Below are positions 35,575-46,286 of a stretch of 64,000 nt of DNA, piece after piece; within the stretch, counting starts at the first letter, position 1; every line of letters starts with the position of its first letter. The notes below the pieces were generated by a model. It ran no database searches. It was not told where the DNA came from and saw nothing but the letters and a program-made list of their open reading frames with translations. The translations under genes and the position numbers were made by a program. This stretch comes from Paractinoplanes atraurantiacus (GTDB lineage Bacteria; Actinomycetota; Actinomycetes; Mycobacteriales; Micromonosporaceae). The stretch lies in assembly GCF_900215205.1 (NCBI RefSeq), contig NZ_OBDY01000003.1:62001-126000 (forward strand), given 5' to 3'.

Positions 35575-35832
35575 ATGGAAGCGCAGGTTGAAGGGGTCGA
35601 CCTGCTCGGGGACGCGCCCGAGTGGCAGGAGCGGGCGCTGTGCTCGCAGACCGACCCGGAGGCCTTCTTCCCGGAGAAGGGTGGGTCCACCCGGGAGGCA
35701 AAGAGGATCTGCGGCCGGTGCGAGGTCAAGGCCGAGTGCCTGGAATACGCGCTGGGTCATGACGAACGGTTCGGCATCTGGGGTGGACTGTCCGAGCGGG
35801 AACGTCGCAAGCTCAAGCGCAGGGTCGCCTGA
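35575..35832 (+). CDS. whiB: WhiB-family iron-sulfur regulator (WhiB/WhiB2/WhmD type)
   Basis: An 85-residue Wbl protein. ATG 35575 follows GGGAGG. The [4Fe-4S]-binding cysteines are Cys23, Cys46, Cys49 and Cys55, with the GIWGG turn (67-71) and a basic C-terminus KLKRRVA for DNA or sigma-factor contact. ALGHDERFGIWGGLSERERRKL is characteristic of the WhiB2/WhmD clade, essential in sporulation septation or division, as a partner of WhiA and HrdB-type sigma factors. Position beside the zincin-like gene matches mycobacterial whiB2. Confidence 0.95.
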   Translation: MEAQVEGVDLLGDAPEWQERALCSQTDPEAFFPEKGGSTREAKRICGRCEVKAECLEYALGHDERFGIWGGLSERERRKLKRRVA

Positions 35833-35835
35833 GAC

Positions 35836-36318
35836 TCAGGACAACTCGTCAGGGTCCACCCCGAGCAGGTTGGCTACCTGCTCGATGATCACATCGTGGA
35901 CGAGGTCGGCGAGGTCCTCACGGTCCATCGCCCGGAATTCCAGCGGCCGCCGGTAGAGCACGATCCGTGGGGGGAGCTCCTGCCGGCCGGGGCGGCCGGG
36001 CAGCAGGCGGGCCAGTGGCACCTCGCCGTCCTCGAGCACGTCGGAGTCGTAGACGTTGAGATCGGGCGGCACGTCCTCGACCGCGAACTCGACGCCGGCG
36101 AGCTCTTTGGCATAGCGCCGCTCGAGGCCCTCGACGGTGTCGAGCACCAGGTCGTCGAAGATCTCGGCCTTGGTGCGGGCCAGGGGGACGGTCGCCGGCA
36201 CCAGGCGCCCCCGCAGTCCGCGCCCGTGCCTGTCGCGCCGGGCGGGATGACCGGGGCCGGATCGGCGGGGCGACCGCGCCGGCTGATCGCTGCGGCTGCG
36301 TTCGGGGCTGGTGGTCAC
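35836..36318 (-). CDS. zincin-like metallopeptidase family protein, catalytic motif missing
   Basis: A 160-residue protein converging on the whiB-like gene (3-bp gap). Residues ~55-150 align in pattern with the small metallopeptidase (zincin_1) family: FDDLVLDTVEGLERR, the ELAGVEFAVEDVPP strand, PLARLLPG, PRIVLYRRPLEFRA and the C-terminal helix. Where the family has HExxH, this protein reads HDVIIEQVANLLG, so the Glu and second His are absent. The N-terminal ~45 residues are Arg/Pro-rich and probably disordered. A non-catalytic, structural or regulatory role is likely. The mycobacterial counterpart occupies the same place. Confidence 0.82.
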   Translation of the reverse strand: MTTSPERSRSDQPARSPRRSGPGHPARRDRHGRGLRGRLVPATVPLARTKAEIFDDLVLDTVEGLERRYAKELAGVEFAVEDVPPDLNVYDSDVLEDGEVPLARLLPGRPGRQELPPRIVLYRRPLEFRAMDREDLADLVHDVIIEQVANLLGVDPDELS

Positions 36319-36503
36319 CGGACAACTCTAGTCCTCCGACGGTGTGACGGGCCCTCAGGTCGCGTCACAAGCGTGTCGTGCCCGAATTCGCCCCATCGGG
36401 GGCGGCGTGTCTGCCCGGCATCGCCGAATCGTGATGCATCGTGAGTCGGCGTGTCGCGGCCCTTCCGCGCCCTTGCGGGCCGTCGGGGCGATAACGTGCC
36501 GCC

Positions 36504-36869
36504 GTGAGGTCACCACGGCGCTGCTCCCGGAACGGCTGTCCCCGACAGGCGGTCGCCACGCTGACCTACGTCTACAGCGATTCGACCGCCGTCGTGGGCC
36601 CCCTCGCGGCGTTCGCCGAGCCACACACGTACGACCTGTGCGAGCCGCACGCCCGCAGCCTCACCGCCCCCCGAGGCTGGGACCTGGTGCGCCACGACGG
36701 CGATTTCGCCCCGCCGCCCCCCACCACCGACGACCTGGTCGCCCTGGCCGACGCCGTCCGCGAGGCGGCCCGCCCGGTCGCGCCGCCCCCGCGCACCGAC
36801 GAGCAGGACACCCCCGGCCACCAGACCGGCCGCCGGGGACATCTGCGGGTGATCCCGCCCAGCCATTGA
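36504..36869 (+). CDS. DUF3499 zinc-ribbon-like protein
   Basis: A 121-residue protein from GTG 36504. Cys7 and Cys12 (RCSRNGC) and CEPH near residue 50 suggest a zinc-binding fold at the N-terminus, with TYVYSDSTAVVGPLA between. The C-terminal half is Pro-rich and variable. This is the actinobacterial DUF3499 family, found in the same order between the zincin-like gene and phosphomannomutase in mycobacteria. Function unknown. TAACGT 6 nt before the GTG suggests a leaderless start. Confidence 0.88.
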   Translation: MRSPRRCSRNGCPRQAVATLTYVYSDSTAVVGPLAAFAEPHTYDLCEPHARSLTAPRGWDLVRHDGDFAPPPPTTDDLVALADAVREAARPVAPPPRTDEQDTPGHQTGRRGHLRVIPPSH

Positions 36870-36926
36870 AACCACCCAGCCGGCACACGAAATGCCGCTG
36901 ACCGCCCGGCGGACGTGGGGAATGCG

Positions 36927-37817
36927 TTAGAGGGCGGCTGGGTCCTCGTCGACGATGGCCAGCGGCGGGAACGTCGGTCCCCGGTCGATCAGGTGTGGGC
37001 GGCCCGGCGGCAGGACCGGGGCGAGCGCCCGGAACGCCGGCTCGGCGGTGATCGCGGTGTGGTCCCGGAAGCCGGCTGTGGTCCGGAGCAGGACGCCGCC
37101 ACGAGCCAGGGGCCGCACTTCGGCGAAGGCCCCGCTAGCGGCCAGCCCGCCGGCGCCGCCGAGCCTGCCCACCAGCTCGGCCGGAACGACGGTCACCCAG
37201 TCGTATCCGCGCAGCGTCTCCCGGCACCGGCCGATGGTGTGCTCCGGCCCGCGCCGAGCCCGGTCGGGCGCCCATCGGTCGACGGCCTGCTCGACCGCGG
37301 TCCCGCCTCGCCACTGGTGATAGCCGATCTGGCCGTAGCCCGGGTTGACCCGGTCGGCGAATGCGGCGAACGCCCCGGCCCACTGCTCCTGGGCCGCCCG
37401 ATCGAAGCGGGACACCCGCGTGTAGGCCGACAGCTGCAGCCACCCGGGCGACGCCTCGAACGGTTCGACGCCCAGGGACAGCCACCCGATCTGTGCGTGC
37501 ACCTCGACGAGGGCGTCGCGCACCTGGCCGGCGAACCATGTCAGGCCGGCGTCCGACAGGATCCGGCTGCCGTTACGGACCTTGCCGTTGACCAGGCGCT
37601 TGACCTTGATCTCGCCGTAGGGGTCGCCGTCCCGGTATGCCTCGAGGACCGCCTTGACGGAGGCCGGCCAGGGCGCCATCCGGGCACGCTCCTCGGCCGC
37701 GAGGTGGCTCGTCATGTGTTCCACCCAGTCGCGGATGACGTACGGCAGGTCGCCGGCGCTCGCGTCGATGTCGAGGTGGGCGCCGATCGTGAAGTCGTGC
37801 CCGAGCGGGGTCGTCAA
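36927..37817 (-). CDS. unrecognised protein coupled to polysaccharide deacetylase (possible immunity-like fold)
   Basis: A 296-residue soluble protein starting at TTG 37817, which overlaps the deacetylase TGA (TTGA), a strong sign of coupling. It has no signal peptide. Segments include LGHDFTIGAHLDIDASAGD at the N-terminus, GWLSLGVEPFEASPGWLQLSAYTRVSRFD in the middle and GYDWVTVVPAELVGRLGG (about residues 210-227). The layout is reminiscent of DUF3396-type immunity proteins of polymorphic-toxin systems, but I cannot confirm this. The reading frame is GC-biased at third positions like its neighbours. Confidence 0.6.
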   Translation of the reverse strand: MTTPLGHDFTIGAHLDIDASAGDLPYVIRDWVEHMTSHLAAEERARMAPWPASVKAVLEAYRDGDPYGEIKVKRLVNGKVRNGSRILSDAGLTWFAGQVRDALVEVHAQIGWLSLGVEPFEASPGWLQLSAYTRVSRFDRAAQEQWAGAFAAFADRVNPGYGQIGYHQWRGGTAVEQAVDRWAPDRARRGPEHTIGRCRETLRGYDWVTVVPAELVGRLGGAGGLAASGAFAEVRPLARGGVLLRTTAGFRDHTAITAEPAFRALAPVLPPGRPHLIDRGPTFPPLAIVDEDPAAL

Positions 37818-38671
37818 GGAAGGGCGATCAGCTGGAAACGCTTGCGGAGGTACGGCAGCAGCGTGCGGTACGCGGCGATCGTGTCCGGCTGCGCGTAGTC
37901 GTGGGACAGGATGATCGATCCCGGGTGGGTGTGCTTCTCGATCGTCGCGATGACCCGGGCCCGGTGGGCGGCCGACGACTCGCCCTTCTTGTGGTCCCAG
38001 TCGCGCGGGTCGAGCTTCCAGTAGATCGACGACATGTGCAGCTTGTTGGCCACCGAGACCAGGCGCGGCGTGAAGTTGCCGCCGGGGGCGCGGAAGTACT
38101 TGATCTTCCCGTTGGGCACGGCCCGGAGGATGGCATTGTTCGTGCGCAGCAGGTCGGTGCGGATCTTCGCCTCGGGATCCTTGCCGATCTTCAGGCTGTG
38201 GTTCCAGGTGTGGTTGCACAGGGTGTGACCGTCGGCGGCGATCTGGCGGACCAGGTCGGGGAACTTGGCCGCGTTCTTGCCGACCAGGCAGAAGGTGGCC
38301 TTGACGTGCTGCTGCTTGAGCATCTTCAGCAGTTGCGGCGTGGTCGCCGGGTCGGGGCCGTCGTCGAAGGTCAGCGCGACGCCCTTGGACCCGGTCATCG
38401 TGCGGCTGCCGGCCGGCCCGCCGGCGTACGAGATGCTCTTGCCGGTCGGCTGTTGACCCTTGGTGGGTTTTTTCTTCGGCGGCTTGACCGGGGCCTTCGT
38501 GGGGGTCTTGGACGGCGGCGCGGGCTTGACGGCGGCGGAGGCCGAGGGGGAGGGCGCGGGTGCGGCGACCGGTTCCTCGGACGTGGACTGGGCCGCGGCC
38601 CGGCCGGTCAGGCTCACCGCGAGTAACACCACACCGAGCAGCACGGCCTTCCTGGCACGCGACATCCGCAT
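37814..38671 (-). CDS. secreted polysaccharide deacetylase (NodB domain)
   Basis: A 285-residue protein from ATG 38671 with GGGGAGG 5 nt upstream. A signal peptide (about residues 1-28, ending GRAAAQS) and a Pro/Lys-rich linker (about 30-75) precede the NodB domain. CE4 motifs are TFDDGPD (motif 1, about residues 97-103), HTWNH (motif 2, metal histidines), RAPGG (motif 3), DPRDW (motif 4) and ILSHD (motif 5), all in order, so it should be an active metal-dependent N- or O-deacetylase of cell-wall glycans. It is the first gene of a pair with the unrecognised protein at 36927. Confidence 0.9.
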   Translation of the reverse strand: MRMSRARKAVLLGVVLLAVSLTGRAAAQSTSEEPVAAPAPSPSASAAVKPAPPSKTPTKAPVKPPKKKPTKGQQPTGKSISYAGGPAGSRTMTGSKGVALTFDDGPDPATTPQLLKMLKQQHVKATFCLVGKNAAKFPDLVRQIAADGHTLCNHTWNHSLKIGKDPEAKIRTDLLRTNNAILRAVPNGKIKYFRAPGGNFTPRLVSVANKLHMSSIYWKLDPRDWDHKKGESSAAHRARVIATIEKHTHPGSIILSHDYAQPDTIAAYRTLLPYLRKRFQLIALP

Positions 38672-39053
38672 CACAACCTCCCCGAACCTTGCTTCTCCCG
38701 ACGTTGCCGGGTTCGAGGGGCGTTCCGCTACATCTACGGTGCTTTCGGCACGATCTGGTGAGGTGTCAGTAGGTCGATCAGCTCCAAATAAGAGCGAAAT
38801 AAGCCATTTGTCCGCGCGAGCAAGGAAGCGGCCGATGACAGCGAGGACCCGGCCGGCTACCGCGAGTACGGGAGCTAGGCGGCTGAAGGTTTTTCGCATG
38901 TCTCGCAGGCTGGCATACGCCCGGTAACGGAAGTTCGGCACACTCGTCCTCTGTGATCCGGCCCAAACGACACAGTGAAGTACGTGCGGGCAAGCCCCGA
39001 GGATCAAGGACGAGGCCGGGCCGCACGGCCGGCCCGGCCTCGAGCAGAGGGGA

Positions 39054-39428
39054 TCACGATGCGAGTTCGGCCAACTCCTCAGAGGTGAGCAGGCGGGAAC
39101 GGATCAGGAACCGTACGCCCTCGGGCGCCTCCAGCGAGAAGCCGGAACCGCGGCCGGGGACCACGTCCACCGTCAGGTGGGTGTGCTTCCAGAGCTCGAA
39201 CTGCGACGACGACATCCAGAACGTGATCGGCTCGTCGACGCCGTCGATCTTCAGCGACTCGAGCAGCACGTCGGACTGGCCGGTGCGGAACTCGCCGTCC
39301 AGGTAGCACATGGGTGAGCTGCCGTCGCAGCACCCGCCGGACTGGTGGAACATCAGTGGACCGTGCTGCCCCCGCAGCCGCCGCATCATGTCGGCGGCCG
39401 CGGGGGTCACGTCTACGCGAGTGGCCAT
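39054..39428 (-). CDS. DUF779 protein
   Basis: A 124-residue protein of the DUF779 family, with the cysteine cluster GGCCDGSSPMC (about residues 31-41). The family is commonly found beside an acetaldehyde-type aldehyde dehydrogenase, as here: it follows the dehydrogenase gene by 10 bp on the same strand. A metal- or redox-linked accessory role is plausible but not established. Confidence 0.9.
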   Translation of the reverse strand: MATRVDVTPAAADMMRRLRGQHGPLMFHQSGGCCDGSSPMCYLDGEFRTGQSDVLLESLKIDGVDEPITFWMSSSQFELWKHTHLTVDVVPGRGSGFSLEAPEGVRFLIRSRLLTSEELAELAS

Positions 39429-39438
39429 GGCCGCCGGC

Positions 39439-40962
<1,524 letters not shown>

Positions 40963-40996
40963 GGACTGCCTCCGTACCTTCTGGGTACGGGCGACG

Positions 40997-42265
40997 CTAA
41001 TTACGCGGACGTTGCGAGAACGTTGCAAGACCGTATTCGAGGCTGAGCTCGCGGATGCGGGCGCGGGCCTGGGGATTCAAGGGCGAGAGTTTGGCGTACG
41101 CCTCCCAGACCGCCAGATCGTCCGATCCCCACGCCGAGTTGAGCCAGCCTCGCAGCACCTCGGTGTCGCGGCTGTTCAGCACGGCCGAGCGCAGCCGGCC
41201 GTCGACGAGGCGGCGCAGGCGCACGACTCCGGGCGCCTCCGAACCCGGGAGCAGCGGTCCCGCGTACTGACGCAAAGCCTCTTTGACGTTCTTGGCGTTC
41301 AGAAGGCCGAGGACGCCGCTGAAGTCGGCCTCGAGCTCGGCGCGCAGCCGGTAGGGGCGCGACTCCATCAGCTCGGGACCGAGCGTGCGGCGCAGCCGGG
41401 ACAGCTCGGCCCGCACGGTGACCGGGTTGACCTCGTCGCCGTAGAGCTCGAAGCCCAGCTCCTCGCCGGTGCTGCCCTCGGGCCGGGCCAGCAGGAGCAC
41501 GAGCAGCTCGGAATGCCGCCGGCCGAGCCGCCACCGGCGCCCGCCGAAGCTCAGCAGCGCCTCGTTGCGGCCCAGCGCCGAGACCGTGCCGGCGGTCGTC
41601 CTGGTGATGACGTGACCGCGCAGATAGGCCTCGGCGGCCAGCGCGGTCGCCCGGACCAGGGCCAGGCTGTGCGGGTTGGCCAGATGGTCGCCGCCGGTCA
41701 CGTCGATCGCGCCCAGCAGGCCGCCGGTCGCCGGATCGTGGATCGGCGCGGCGGCGCAGGTCCAGCGCTGGACCTGCCGGCTGAAGTGCTCGGTCGCGAA
41801 GATCTGCAACGGATGGTCGACGGCCAGGGCCGTGCCCGGCGCGTTCGTGCCGGCGTGTGCCTCGTCCCAGCGGGCGCCCGGCACGAAGTTCATCCGCTCG
41901 GCGCCGCGCAGCACGCTCGCGCTGCCCTCGACCCAGAGCAGCCGGCCGTACGCGTCGCAGACCGCCATGAGGTGTTCGCCGTCCTCGGCCAGCCCGCCCA
42001 GCAGGTCGCGGAAGATCGGCATGACCCGGGCCAGGGGATGGGCCGCCCGGTAGGCCTCAAGCTCGCTGTCGCCGAGCTCGATCGGTGCGGTGCTGTCCGC
42101 GCTCGGCAGGGCCACCGCCGAGCGCTCCCAGGACGCCGCCACCACCGGGCGGATGCTGTTGGCCGCCTTGTCGCCCCCGACGAACCGTTCATGGGCGCGC
42201 CCGATCTGCCGGATGCGTTCGGCCGGGTCGGCGCCGGTGTCGAGGGCAAGCCAGGGGTTGGCCAC
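40997..42265 (-). CDS. GAF-domain transcriptional regulator of the aldehyde dehydrogenase
   Basis: A 422-residue protein from GTG 42265, with GGAGG 7 nt upstream. The N-terminal half (about residues 50-230) has a GAF/AcoR-like ligand domain ([37 protein letters not shown]; named by its ends). After it comes a winged-helix-like part ([17 protein letters not shown], about 255-330). Unlike AcoR there is no sigma-54 ATPase domain. It lies 34 bp upstream of, and same strand as, the aldehyde dehydrogenase, so it is its probable activator and may sense an aldehyde or acetoin. Confidence 0.8.
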   Translation of the reverse strand: MANPWLALDTGADPAERIRQIGRAHERFVGGDKAANSIRPVVAASWERSAVALPSADSTAPIELGDSELEAYRAAHPLARVMPIFRDLLGGLAEDGEHLMAVCDAYGRLLWVEGSASVLRGAERMNFVPGARWDEAHAGTNAPGTALAVDHPLQIFATEHFSRQVQRWTCAAAPIHDPATGGLLGAIDVTGGDHLANPHSLALVRATALAAEAYLRGHVITRTTAGTVSALGRNEALLSFGGRRWRLGRRHSELLVLLLARPEGSTGEELGFELYGDEVNPVTVRAELSRLRRTLGPELMESRPYRLRAELEADFSGVLGLLNAKNVKEALRQYAGPLLPGSEAPGVVRLRRLVDGRLRSAVLNSRDTEVLRGWLNSAWGSDDLAVWEAYAKLSPLNPQARARIRELSLEYGLATFSQRPRN

Positions 42266-42411
42266 AGGAGCACCTCCAGGGACACCATCATCGTGACCCG
42301 CATCACGCCGGACGACAAGCGCCACCCGTAATAGTGGCGCTGCGTGGTTCTGGCTTTTCGGACATCCGGCTCGGCTACTCTCGGCGGGTCATCAAAGGAG
42401 CAGGGGGAGCA

Positions 42412-43791
42412 GTGTCCGATCTGTCCGGCATCATCAAGGCGTACGACGTTCGCGGCACCGTCCCCGACCAGTTCGACGAGCGAACGGCCCGGGCCATCGG
42501 CACGGCCTTCGTCGAGATGCTCCGCGAGTCCGGCGACGACGCCGACCAGATCGTCGTCGCGCACGACATGCGCGAGTCCGGCCCCGGCCTGGTCGCCGCC
42601 TTCGCCCGCGGCGCCAACGCGAGCGGCACGGCCGTCGTCAACATCGGGCTGGCCTCGACCGACGAGCTCTACTACGCGTCCGGCTCGCTCGGCCTGCCCG
42701 GCGCGATGTTCACCGCCAGCCACAACCCGGCCAAGTACAACGGCATCAAGATGTGCCGGGCCGGCGCCAAGCCGGTCGGGCAGGACAGCGGCCTGGCCGT
42801 CGTCCGCCGCCGCGCCGAGCAGCTGCTCGACGACCTGAACGCCGAGGCCGACGGCCCGTCCCGGGTGGAGTCGCGCGACCTGCTGGCCGACTACGCGGCC
42901 CACCTGCGCTCGCTGGTCGACCTGTCCGGCATCCGGCCGCTCAAGGTCATCGTGGACGCCGGCAACGGCATGGGCGGGCACACGGTGCCGGCCGTCCTGG
43001 GCGACCAGGTGCTGCCCGCGCTGCCGCTTCAGATCGTCCCGCTCTACTTCGAACTGGACGGCTCGTTCCCCAACCACGAGGCCAACCCGCTCGACCCGGC
43101 CAACCTGGTCGACCTCCAGCGGGCCATCCGCGAGCAGGGCGCCGACATCGGCGTCGCGTTCGACGGCGACGCCGACCGCTGCTTCATCATCGACGAGAAG
43201 GGCGACCCGGTCTCGCCCTCGGCCATCACGGCGCTGGTCGCCAAGCGCGAGCTGGCCAAGTTCCCGGGCAGCACGGTCATCTACAACCTGATCACCTCGG
43301 CCGCGGTCCCCGAGATCATCACGGAGAACGGCGGCAAGCCGGTCCGCAGCCGGGTCGGCCACTCGTTCATCAAGGCCGAGATGGCCCGCACCAACGCGAT
43401 CTTCGGCGGCGAGCACTCGGCCCACTACTACTTCCGCGACTTCTGGTTCGCCGACACCGGCATGCTGGCCGCCATGCACGTGCTGGCCGCGCTCGGCGGG
43501 CAGAGCAGCCCGCTGTCCGAGTTCGCCGCCGAGTTCGAGCGCTACTCGGCCTCCGGCGAGATCAACTCCACGGTCGACGACGCCAAGGCCCGGATCGCGG
43601 CCGTACGGAAGGTGTTCGCCGGCGCCGAGTTCGACGAGCTCGACGGCCTCACCGTCGCCCTGCCCGACGGCGCCTGGTTCAACCTGCGAGCGTCCAACAC
43701 GGAGCCGCTGCTGCGCCTGAACGTCGAGGCCACCAAGCCCGACCGCATGGCATCGCTGCGCGACGAGGTGCTCGCGATCGTTCGCGGATAG
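42412..43791 (+). CDS. manB: phosphomannomutase/phosphoglucomutase
   Basis: A 459-residue alpha-D-phosphohexomutase from GTG 42412 with GGGGGAG upstream. The phospho-serine is Ser103 in TASHNP, the metal loop DGDADRC has Asp251, Asp253 and Asp255, and the sugar-specificity loop GGEHSAHYYF and phosphate loop RASNTEPLLR follow. It converts mannose-6-P to mannose-1-P, the step between ManA and ManC. It heads an apparent operon with the Trm112-like, SIS, CDF and manA genes. Confidence 0.95.
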   Translation: MSDLSGIIKAYDVRGTVPDQFDERTARAIGTAFVEMLRESGDDADQIVVAHDMRESGPGLVAAFARGANASGTAVVNIGLASTDELYYASGSLGLPGAMFTASHNPAKYNGIKMCRAGAKPVGQDSGLAVVRRRAEQLLDDLNAEADGPSRVESRDLLADYAAHLRSLVDLSGIRPLKVIVDAGNGMGGHTVPAVLGDQVLPALPLQIVPLYFELDGSFPNHEANPLDPANLVDLQRAIREQGADIGVAFDGDADRCFIIDEKGDPVSPSAITALVAKRELAKFPGSTVIYNLITSAAVPEIITENGGKPVRSRVGHSFIKAEMARTNAIFGGEHSAHYYFRDFWFADTGMLAAMHVLAALGGQSSPLSEFAAEFERYSASGEINSTVDDAKARIAAVRKVFAGAEFDELDGLTVALPDGAWFNLRASNTEPLLRLNVEATKPDRMASLRDEVLAIVRG

Positions 43792-43835
43792 GATCTGAGG
43801 GTTCGACAGCCCTCCGCGACAAAAGGAGCCGTTCG

Positions 43836-44021
43836 GTGGCCCTCGATCCGCAGTTGCTGGACATCCTGGCCTGCCCGGACACGCATCACGCGCCGTTGAC
43901 GTACGACGCCGGTGCGCAGACCCTCACGTGCACCGAGTGCGGGCGCGTCTTCGAGGTCCGGGACGACATCCCGGTCCTCCTGCTCGACGAGGCCCGCGAG
44001 CCGCAGGGCGGTGCCTCCTGA
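43836..44021 (+). CDS. Trm112-family small zinc-ribbon protein
   Basis: A 61-residue protein from GTG 43836, with AAAAGGAG 7 nt upstream. LLDILACPDTHHAPLTY and LTCTECGRVFEVRDDIPVLL are the classical Trm112/YcaR motif with three cysteines and a fourth position that reads His/Thr rather than Cys. Bacterial members bind methyltransferases as activators or act in glycan synthesis clusters. It overlaps the SIS gene start, so it is translated in one unit with it. Confidence 0.9.
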   Translation: MALDPQLLDILACPDTHHAPLTYDAGAQTLTCTECGRVFEVRDDIPVLLLDEAREPQGGAS

Positions 44022-45253
44022 TGGCGGGTCCCCTGGAGGGCGGCGCGGCCGGGGTCCACGGGCACCGGCACGCCGACGAGAGCCTGCTCGACGACGAGAA
44101 GACCATGCTCGCCAGCGACCCGGGCGGCATGCTGCGGGCCACGGCGTCGGCCGGCGCCCAGGTGCGCGAGTCGGCGGCGCTGGCCGCCGAGACCGACCTG
44201 AGCATGCTGATCGACGAGGGCCGCCCCCGTGCGGTCGTCGTCGCCGGCATCGGCACGGCCGGGCTCACCGGCAACATCCTGGCCACCGTGGCCGGCCCCC
44301 GCTGCCCGGTGCCGATCATCGGCCACCGCAGCGCGGGCGTGCCCGGCTGGGTCGGCGCGGCCGACGTGGTCATCGCCGTCTCCGCCTCCGGCCGCAGCCC
44401 CGAGGCGCTGGCCGCGGCCGACGCGGCCGCCCGCCGCGGCGCCCGCCTGGTCGCCATCGGCAACCCCGACTCCGAGCTGCAGGCGGTGGCCGCCCGCGCC
44501 CGCGCGCCGTTCATCCCGGTGCCGCGCCGCGCGCCGGCCCGAGCCAGCCTGTGGGGCCTGACCGTGCCGGTGCTGCTCGCGGCCCGGGCCATCGGCCTGG
44601 TCAAGGTGACCGAGGCCGACCTGGCCGAGACCGCGACCCGGCTCGACGCCGACGCCGAGCGCTGCCGCCCGGCCGCCGACTCGTTCGTCAACCCGGCCAA
44701 GGAGCTCGCGCTCGGCCTGGCCGGCTCGATCCCGATCGTCTGGGGCTCGTCGCCGCTGGCCACCGTGGCCGCCCGCCGGTTCGCCGACACGCTGGCCGCC
44801 AACGCCCGCTACCCGGTGATGGCGGGCGCGCTGGGCGAGGCCGGCCGGGGCCGGGTGGGCCTGCTCGACGGCGTCTTCGGTGGCCTGGCCGAGTCGTCCC
44901 GCGACATCTTCGCCGACCCGGACGAGGACCAGGACGACTCCGCCAACACCCGCCTGCGCCTGGTCGTCTTCCGCGACGGTGGCCTCAACCCCGAGGACGA
45001 CGCGGACGAGCCGGTCGCCGTCGAGGAGCGCCGCGCCGACGCGGTGCAGACCCTGGCCGAGCGCCGCGGCGTGCGCTGCGACGTGCTGACGGCCGAGGGC
45101 GGCTCGACCCTGGAGCGGCTCGCCTCGCTCACCTCGGTGCCCGACTTCGCGTCGCTCTACCTGGCCCTGGCCCACGGCCTCGACCCGATGGCCGTCCCGG
45201 CGATCAGCGAGATGAAGGAGCTTTCGAACCCGATGCCCGAGGCCATTCAGTGA
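44021..45253 (+). CDS. SIS-domain phosphosugar isomerase-like protein
   Basis: A 410-residue protein, ATG 44021 overlapping the previous TGA. The N-terminal SIS domain contains VVVAGIGTAGLTGNIL and the ISVS-like phosphate loop IAVSASGRSPEALAAADAA (about residues 121-139). The C-terminal half resembles the second domain of bifunctional phosphoglucose/phosphomannose isomerases. Its mycobacterial counterpart (Rv3256c) lies next to manB and manA. Whether it has true isomerase activity, or duplicates ManA, is unknown. A role in mannose metabolism is inferred from position. Confidence 0.85.
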   Translation: MAGPLEGGAAGVHGHRHADESLLDDEKTMLASDPGGMLRATASAGAQVRESAALAAETDLSMLIDEGRPRAVVVAGIGTAGLTGNILATVAGPRCPVPIIGHRSAGVPGWVGAADVVIAVSASGRSPEALAAADAAARRGARLVAIGNPDSELQAVAARARAPFIPVPRRAPARASLWGLTVPVLLAARAIGLVKVTEADLAETATRLDADAERCRPAADSFVNPAKELALGLAGSIPIVWGSSPLATVAARRFADTLAANARYPVMAGALGEAGRGRVGLLDGVFGGLAESSRDIFADPDEDQDDSANTRLRLVVFRDGGLNPEDDADEPVAVEERRADAVQTLAERRGVRCDVLTAEGGSTLERLASLTSVPDFASLYLALAHGLDPMAVPAISEMKELSNPMPEAIQ

Positions 45254-45329
45254 TGGAGCGCAGCGGAATCACCAATGTCACAGAGTGCCCGGCGCTTGCG
45301 GCGACGCGGAGCGCCAGCGGAGCGTTGTC

Positions 45330-46271
45330 GTGAGCGCAGAGGGTGGCACCAAGGCAATTCTGGCGGCTCTCACGGCAAACCTCGGCATCGCGGTCACGAA
45401 GTTCGTGGCGTGGCTGCTCACGAGCTCGTCGTCGATGCTCGCCGAGTCGATCCACTCGGTCGCCGACTCGGGCAACCAGCTCCTGCTGCTGATCGGCGGC
45501 AAGCGGTCGAAACGGCAGGCGACCCCCGAGCACCCGTTCGGCTTCGGCCGGGAGCGCTACATCTACGCGTTCATCGTGTCGATCGTGCTCTTCAGCGTCG
45601 GCGGGCTGTTCGCGCTCTACGAGGGCTACCACAAGGTCTCGCACCCGGAGCCGATCGAGTCCTGGCAGTGGGTGCCGGTGGCGGTGCTGGTCGTGGCGAT
45701 CGGCCTGGAGTCGTACTCGTTCTACACGGCGATCAAGGAGTCGAACCACACCCGTGGCAAGACGTCCTGGGTCAACTTCGTGCGCCGGGCCAAGGCCCCC
45801 GAGCTGCCGGTGGTGCTGCTGGAAGACTCGGGCGCGCTGCTCGGCCTGGTCTTCGCGCTGTTCGGCGTGGCGCTCACGCTGATCACCGGCGACGGCACGT
45901 GGGACGGCATCGGCACGCTGCTGATCGGCGCCCTGCTGGTGGTCATCGCGGTGGTGCTGGCCATCGAGACGAAGAGCCTGCTGCTGGGCGAGGGCGCCAA
46001 CCCCGAGGCGGTACGCCAGATCGAGCAGGCGGTGCTGGCCGGCGAGGGCATCGAGCGGATCATCCACATGAAGACGCTGCACCTCGGCCCCGAGGAGCTG
46101 CTGGTCGCGGTGAAGATCGCGGTGCCGAGCTCCGAGCGCGCCGACGAGGTGGCCCGCCACATCGACGAGACCGAGACGCGCATCCGCGAGGCGGTGCCGA
46201 TCGCCCGGGTCATCTACATCGAGCCGGACATCTACCGCCCCGCCAACGCGACCGCCGCCAACGCTTCCTAA
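45330..46271 (+). CDS. cation diffusion facilitator family transporter
   Basis: A 313-residue CDF protein from GTG 45330. About six membrane segments; metal-site helix 2 has SIHSVADSGNQLLLL (about residues 33-47; Asp in HSVAD) and helix 5 LLEDSGALLGL (about 164-174; Glu/Asp). A C-terminal cytoplasmic ferredoxin-like domain follows. CDFs export zinc, iron, manganese or similar by proton exchange. This gene is an addition within the mannose operon; ManA and mutases need divalent metals, but a functional tie is speculation. Confidence 0.9.
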   Translation: MSAEGGTKAILAALTANLGIAVTKFVAWLLTSSSSMLAESIHSVADSGNQLLLLIGGKRSKRQATPEHPFGFGRERYIYAFIVSIVLFSVGGLFALYEGYHKVSHPEPIESWQWVPVAVLVVAIGLESYSFYTAIKESNHTRGKTSWVNFVRRAKAPELPVVLLEDSGALLGLVFALFGVALTLITGDGTWDGIGTLLIGALLVVIAVVLAIETKSLLLGEGANPEAVRQIEQAVLAGEGIERIIHMKTLHLGPEELLVAVKIAVPSSERADEVARHIDETETRIREAVPIARVIYIEPDIYRPANATAANAS

Positions 46272-46286
46272 GGTAATTTGCCCGCT

